From contig JAKASR010000002.1 in the NCBI GenBank assembly GCA_021818955.1, positions 233,659-297,658 of the forward strand: 64,000 nucleotides of DNA, given 5' to 3'. The position numbers and the translations under genes are program-made. This document shows positions 60,459 to 64,000 of this stretch, in pieces. Below the pieces are notes generated by a model that saw only the letters and a list, made by a program, of their open reading frames with translations, was not told where the DNA came from and made no database searches. The stretch is from Acidobacteriota bacterium (GTDB lineage: Bacteria; Acidobacteriota; Terriglobia; Terriglobales; SCQP01). Each line of letters starts with the position of its first letter. Positions within the stretch are counted from its first letter, which is position 1.

Positions 60459-62033
60459 ATGAAACTCATACGCATCGGATGGATGGCGGGGCTGGGGATG
60501 AGCCTGGGAGCATTCGCCGCAGGAGCGGGGATAACGACTCATCCATTAACGCAGGCCGCCAGCCGCCAGACGGCAGCCGCGGGCGCAGGCCGCATAGTGC
60601 GCATCAACCTGCATGCGCCCACGCGGCCATTTCCGCATTATTGGGAACGTATGTTCGGCTCGGGACGGGCGATACTGGCATTGCGGCAAAGCTACCGGCG
60701 CGACCTGACGGCGGTGCACCGCGCCACCGGATTCGGCTATATACGGTTTCACGGCATCTTCGACCGCGGCGTCGGGTTATATCACCTCGCGCCGGATGGA
60801 CGGCCGATCTATAACTGGACTTATGTCGATCAGATATACGATGGCTTGCTCAAACGTGGCGTGCGCCCTTATGTGGAGTTGAGTTTCATGCCCCGCCAAC
60901 TGGCGGCGAACCCGACGCGGCAAGGCTTTTGGTACCACCCTTTTATCGCGCCACCGAAAAGCTACCGGCAGTGGGGATCGCTGATCCGGCATTTCGCGCG
61001 GCACTTGGTCGAGCGCTATGGGCTGGCGGAAGTTTCGCGCTGGTATTTCGAGGTCTGGAACGAGCCCAACATCGGTTTCTGGGCTGGCGTACCCAAGCAG
61101 GCCAGCTATTTCCGGCTTTACGACGCAGCCGCACGCGCGATTAAAAGCGTCAGCCCCGAGCTGCGCGTGGGCGGCCCCGCGACAGCGCAGGCGGCCTGGG
61201 TGGGACGCTTTATCGCGCATTGCGTACGTCACCAGGTGCCGGTGGATTTCGTCTCTACCCATGTCTATGGCAACGACACCCCGAAGGTGATCGGGGCCAC
61301 GCACCCGGTTTCGCGCCAAGTGCTGGTGGCGCTGGCGGTGGCGAAGGTGTATCGCGAGGTGAAAGCCTCGGCGCGTCCCGATTTGCCCATCATTTTCAGC
61401 GAGTACAACGCCAGCTACAGCAATGAAGTGAGCGTCACCGATTCGCCCTTTATGGGACCGTGGCTGGCCAACACCATACGGCTCTGCGCCGGGAAGACCA
61501 AGATCATGTCGTACTGGGCCTTTTCGGATGTGTTTGAAGAGCAGGGGGTCAAACATACGCCGTTTTACGGCGGCTTTGGACTGATGGCCGAGGGACATAT
61601 TCCGAAAGCCGCCTTCAACGCCTTCCGCCTGCTGCATGAGCTGGGCACGCGCCGGCTACCGGTGGCTTCGGACGCGGCACTGGCCACGCTCGACGCCGAC
61701 GGCAATGCCGCCATCGCGGTGTGGAACTATGCGCCGGCGCGCGGCGGCGGCGCGCCGCGGCGGTTCGAATTGCGTTTTCCCGGGCTGCAGCACGCGCGCC
61801 GGGCGTATATCCAAGTGCTTGATGCTACGCACGGCAACGCCCTGGCCGCGTGGCGGGCGATGGGCAGTCCGGCGTTTCCCACGCGGGCGCAGACGCGAAG
61901 CCTGCGGCGGGCGGCCCGGCTGGGAGTTCCGCGGCTGGCGGGGGTGGCGCCCGAGCACCCGAGCCTAAAGTTGAGCTTGCCGCCGTATGGGCTGGCGTTG
62001 ATCAGGCTCAGGAATGGAAGAGCGAGGAGATAA
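60459..62033 (+). CDS. GH39-family glycoside hydrolase (beta-xylosidase-like)
   Basis: 524 residues. Signal peptide about 1-24. The (beta/alpha)8 catalytic domain has the clan-A signatures: WYFEVWNEPNIGFWAG with the acid/base Glu (about residue 200) and PIIFSEYNASYSNE with the nucleophilic Glu (about 313). RPYVELSFMPRQLA is a typical strand-3 region. A C-terminal beta-sandwich follows. Substrate (xylosides, idurono- or other glycosides) is not determinable; beta-xylosidase is the commonest activity. GGTGAGG upstream of the ATG at 60459 supports this start. Confidence 0.88.
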   Translation: MKLIRIGWMAGLGMSLGAFAAGAGITTHPLTQAASRQTAAAGAGRIVRINLHAPTRPFPHYWERMFGSGRAILALRQSYRRDLTAVHRATGFGYIRFHGIFDRGVGLYHLAPDGRPIYNWTYVDQIYDGLLKRGVRPYVELSFMPRQLAANPTRQGFWYHPFIAPPKSYRQWGSLIRHFARHLVERYGLAEVSRWYFEVWNEPNIGFWAGVPKQASYFRLYDAAARAIKSVSPELRVGGPATAQAAWVGRFIAHCVRHQVPVDFVSTHVYGNDTPKVIGATHPVSRQVLVALAVAKVYREVKASARPDLPIIFSEYNASYSNEVSVTDSPFMGPWLANTIRLCAGKTKIMSYWAFSDVFEEQGVKHTPFYGGFGLMAEGHIPKAAFNAFRLLHELGTRRLPVASDAALATLDADGNAAIAVWNYAPARGGGAPRRFELRFPGLQHARRAYIQVLDATHGNALAAWRAMGSPAFPTRAQTRSLRRAARLGVPRLAGVAPEHPSLKLSLPPYGLALIRLRNGRARR

Positions 62034-62215
62034 CTCGAGCCTGGCTTTGGGCCGTTGGGCGCAAAACCTCCGGTTTTGCTTTCGGGTGCTCAACGACCCT
62101 CATTTATCTCCATATATAAATCCGCCGCCTCGCGGCAATTGTTTGGATAATTTCTGAGAAATTGTCCTGCGGCCTCGCGCTACTCGCGGTTTCTACTGGA
62201 ACTTCGCTTTGCCTC

Positions 62216-62608
62216 GCCGTGCTGAACCCAGGGCCCTGCTGGCGCCCGCCCTTTGCCGCGCAGAATTGCTGCTGGCCGGCAATATGCGCCGCGCGGCGTG
62301 CGCTTTTATCGGCATTGCGTTCGATACACGTGCCATGCGGGCGCATAGCATCGAGTTCCAGCGGCGTTTAGGCTAACTATCCCATCAGGTTCGGAAGCGA
62401 TGCCTCGACGCTCGACCGGCACCATGCCGGCGATGCAATTCCCGACACGCTGGTGCTGGACCGCGACGGCGTCATTCGCTTTCACATTCTCGGCGAGATG
62501 CGTCCGGGCGAACTGGAGGCGAGACTGAATAGGCTGTTGCAGCGCATGGACGGGAGCGCTCCAGCGGCCAAGGCAGTCCATTTGGCCAACCGACACGGCC
62601 AAAAATAA
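62216..62608 (+). pseudogene. Decayed TlpA/ResA-type thioredoxin-fold gene
   Basis: Two frames together give a thioredoxin-like C-terminal half: frame 1 encodes CAFIGIAFDTRAMRAH and EFQRRLG up to a stop at about 62374, then frame 2 (from about 62375) continues YPIRFGSDASTLDRHHAGDA, IPDTLVLDRDGVIRFHILGE and ends with TAA at 62606. A 2-bp loss would explain the frame change. The CxxC end is also broken (about 62216-62260). It has no intact start. Confidence 0.6.
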
Positions 62609-62683
62609 GCGGCACAGATTTACTGCGAGCGCCGCGGCGGGGCACGTAGGGGCCAGGTATAATCTTCAAAGCCCTACAGCATC

Positions 62684-63346
62684 ATGAGCGACACAATTTC
62701 AGCCAAGGCAGCATCGGCGCGCAGCCGGCTGCGGCGCCTGCCACAACGCGGCTCGCACGAGCGCGAGACGATTTATGCGATTCTGGACGCCGCCTTCCTG
62801 GCGCATGTTGGTTTCTGCGTGGAGGGGCAGCCGTTCGTCATTCCCACGCTTTATGGACGCGAGGAAGACCTACTATATTTGCACGGCTCCGCCGCCAGCC
62901 GCATGCTGGACACGCTCGATGCCGGCGCGCCGGCGTGCGTCAACGCCACGCTGGTGGATGGCCTGGTGCTGGCCCGCTCGGCCTTTCACCATTCGATCAA
63001 CTATCGCTCGGTGGTGGCGTTCGGACGCGCGCGCAAGCTTGCCGAGGCGGAGCGCAAGGCGCATGCGCTGCGCGTCATTTCCGAGCACTTGCTGGCCGGG
63101 CGTTGGGCGGATGCGCGCCCACCCAGCGCGCAGGAATTGAAGGCCACCTCGGTGCTGGAATTCACAATCGAGGAAGCCTCGGCGAAGATGCGCAGCGGCC
63201 CTCCGGTGGACGATGAAGAGGATTACGCGCTGCCGGTTTGGGCGGGCGTGCTGCCGCTGGAGCTGCGGGCGAGGACGCCAGAACCGGATACGCGATTGGC
63301 CGCCGGGATGGCGCCGCCGCGGTACTTGCTGGAATTTAAAAAATAG
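62684..63346 (+). CDS. PNPOx-like FMN-binding split-barrel protein
   Basis: 220 residues of the pyridoxamine 5'-phosphate oxidase-like fold: ERETIYAILDAAFLAHVGFCVEGQPFVIPTLYGREEDLLYLHGSAASRMLDTL (strands 1-3) and FHHSINYRSVVAFGRARKL, with the conserved NYRS pattern of the NimA/flavin-nucleotide-binding group. Function could be flavin or heme handling, or reduction of nitro compounds; not determinable. A TATAAT at 62658-62663 lies 20 bases before the ATG. The C-terminal PPRYLLEFKK abuts repeat copy 6. Confidence 0.82.
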   Translation: MSDTISAKAASARSRLRRLPQRGSHERETIYAILDAAFLAHVGFCVEGQPFVIPTLYGREEDLLYLHGSAASRMLDTLDAGAPACVNATLVDGLVLARSAFHHSINYRSVVAFGRARKLAEAERKAHALRVISEHLLAGRWADARPPSAQELKATSVLEFTIEEASAKMRSGPPVDDEEDYALPVWAGVLPLELRARTPEPDTRLAAGMAPPRYLLEFKK

Positions 63347-63425
63347 CGGCTCAGCCCCTTTTAATTTGAGGCGCAAACGCTTTCGCAATGATCCGGCCGA
63401 AAGCGGAGGCATGGCGAATACTCAC
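63345..63425 (-). repeat. Dispersed intergenic repeat, copy 6 (half element)
   Basis: About 81 bp: only the AGCGGCTCAGCC end and the TTCGCAATGATCCGGCCGAA hairpin arm through GGCGAATACTCAC are present; the GGCCGTTAACG end is missing. It begins at the stop codon of the PNPOx-like gene and separates it from the convergent DUF763 gene. Confidence 0.7.
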
Positions 63426-63455
63426 ATCGCCGCGCTCCACCGGCAGCGGAATCTT

Positions 63456-64000
63456 TCAAAAAAGGCGGAGCTGGGCCGCGGCGGGGCGTGGACGCGGCGC
63501 ATCGTCGAAGACGGCGCGGCCGTTCCAGGAAGGCGACCGGGCGCGCTCGCGCGCGATCACGGCGGGGAAATCGGCGCGCGGCTCCAGGCCGCGCTCGACG
63601 GCGCGGGTCAGGCGATCAAGGCGGCGGAAGGCGTCGAGTTTTTCGCGATGACCGGCGCGCGCGGCCACGAGCGCACGGCGCAAGACGGCAATCGATTCAT
63701 CATAGACGGCGAGCGGCACGGGGAAGGGATGTCCGTCTTTGCCGCCCAGGGCGAAGGCAAACCGCGCCGGATCGGCAAACCGCGCCGGAGCGCCATGCAC
63801 CACTTCGGCGATCAGGGCCAGAGCTTGCAGGGTGCGCGGTCCCAAACCTTCGACCAAGAGCAGGCCGGCGAAGTCGCGCAGTTCGCGCTCATGCGCCATC
63901 GCCAGCACCGCGCCGAGGCGGGTTAAATCCAGATCCAGCGCGCGCACATCGTGCCGCCGCGGCATCACCAGGCGGCGCGCTTCGTCCAGCGCCGAGCCGA
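63456..64000 (-). CDS. DUF763 domain protein (partial, 5' end beyond window)
   Basis: Open to the end of the window on the minus strand; the visible 181 or so residues are the C-terminal part. Motifs: RLVMPRRHDVRALDLDLTRLGAVLAMAHERELRDF, LLLVEGLGPRTLQALALIAEVVHG with a helix-hairpin-helix-like GLGPRTLQAL, and FALGGKDGHPFPVPLAVYDESI. This is the DUF763 family, of unknown function; the HhH segment suggests nucleic-acid contact. The stop is at 63456. An internal ATG at 63968 is probably not the start. Confidence 0.85.
   Translation of the reverse strand, partial: GSALDEARRLVMPRRHDVRALDLDLTRLGAVLAMAHERELRDFAGLLLVEGLGPRTLQALALIAEVVHGAPARFADPARFAFALGGKDGHPFPVPLAVYDESIAVLRRALVAARAGHREKLDAFRRLDRLTRAVERGLEPRADFPAVIARERARSPSWNGRAVFDDAPRPRPAAAQLRLF

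Overview
The window is high-GC bacterial chromosome, most consistent with an Acidobacteriota (Terriglobia-type) organism. The basis is gene content: a diderm outer membrane (LptD), many secreted beta-propeller proteins (BNR/Asp-box, YVTN, Reg_prop, FG-GAP), giant TPR/DUF3857 proteins, GH27 and GH39 glycosidases, a GMC oxidoreductase with a gluconate-dehydrogenase subunit 3 partner, and secreted M28 and M48 peptidases. The taxon is inferred; no rRNA or tRNA gene was seen.

Layout. 1-179: the end of a cytochrome c-fused oxidase subunit II, then a gene-poor stretch with a decayed LarA-like fragment. 876-9608 is mostly + strand housekeeping: secreted protein, coaD, aminotransferase, pyrE-like, RlmI-like methyltransferase, hsp20, clpB, htpX, with a 54-aa Cys-rich gene on the - strand at 3330-3494. 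10172-16928 (-) holds a small coiled-coil gene and a tight run of thiolase, hydroxyacyl-CoA dehydrogenase, enoyl-CoA hydratase, ribH, a receiver-domain protein, mnmE and an M48 protease. 17180-22774: hemB, thiD, lptD (-) and an RDD protein. 22951-32816 (+): BNR propeller, GH27, miaA, aldo/keto reductase, M28 peptidase and a zinc-ribbon protein. 32813-45599 (-) is a ten-gene, almost fully overlapping operon. 46292-63346: alpha/beta hydrolase, two giant DUF3857/transglutaminase-like paralogues, NUDIX, a BNR/choice-of-anchor protein, a Sel1 lipoprotein, GH39, a TlpA pseudogene and a PNPOx-like protein. The window ends inside a DUF763 gene (-).

The two most unusual things are these. First, the ten-gene operon combines an HzsA-like propeller with a single heme site, a CRTAC1/UnbV FG-GAP protein, a YVTN-diheme protein, a Reg_prop propeller, RidA, a DAHP synthase, two periplasmic binding proteins with no permease, a GMC flavoenzyme and its Tat-exported small subunit. 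It reads as an exported oxidation and electron-transfer module of unknown substrate. Second, a family of about 190-310 bp intergenic repeats (four full-length copies, one internally truncated, one half and one doubtful) has conserved ends, three internal hairpins and nested 19-bp palindromes. It occurs in both orientations and looks like a non-autonomous dispersed element.
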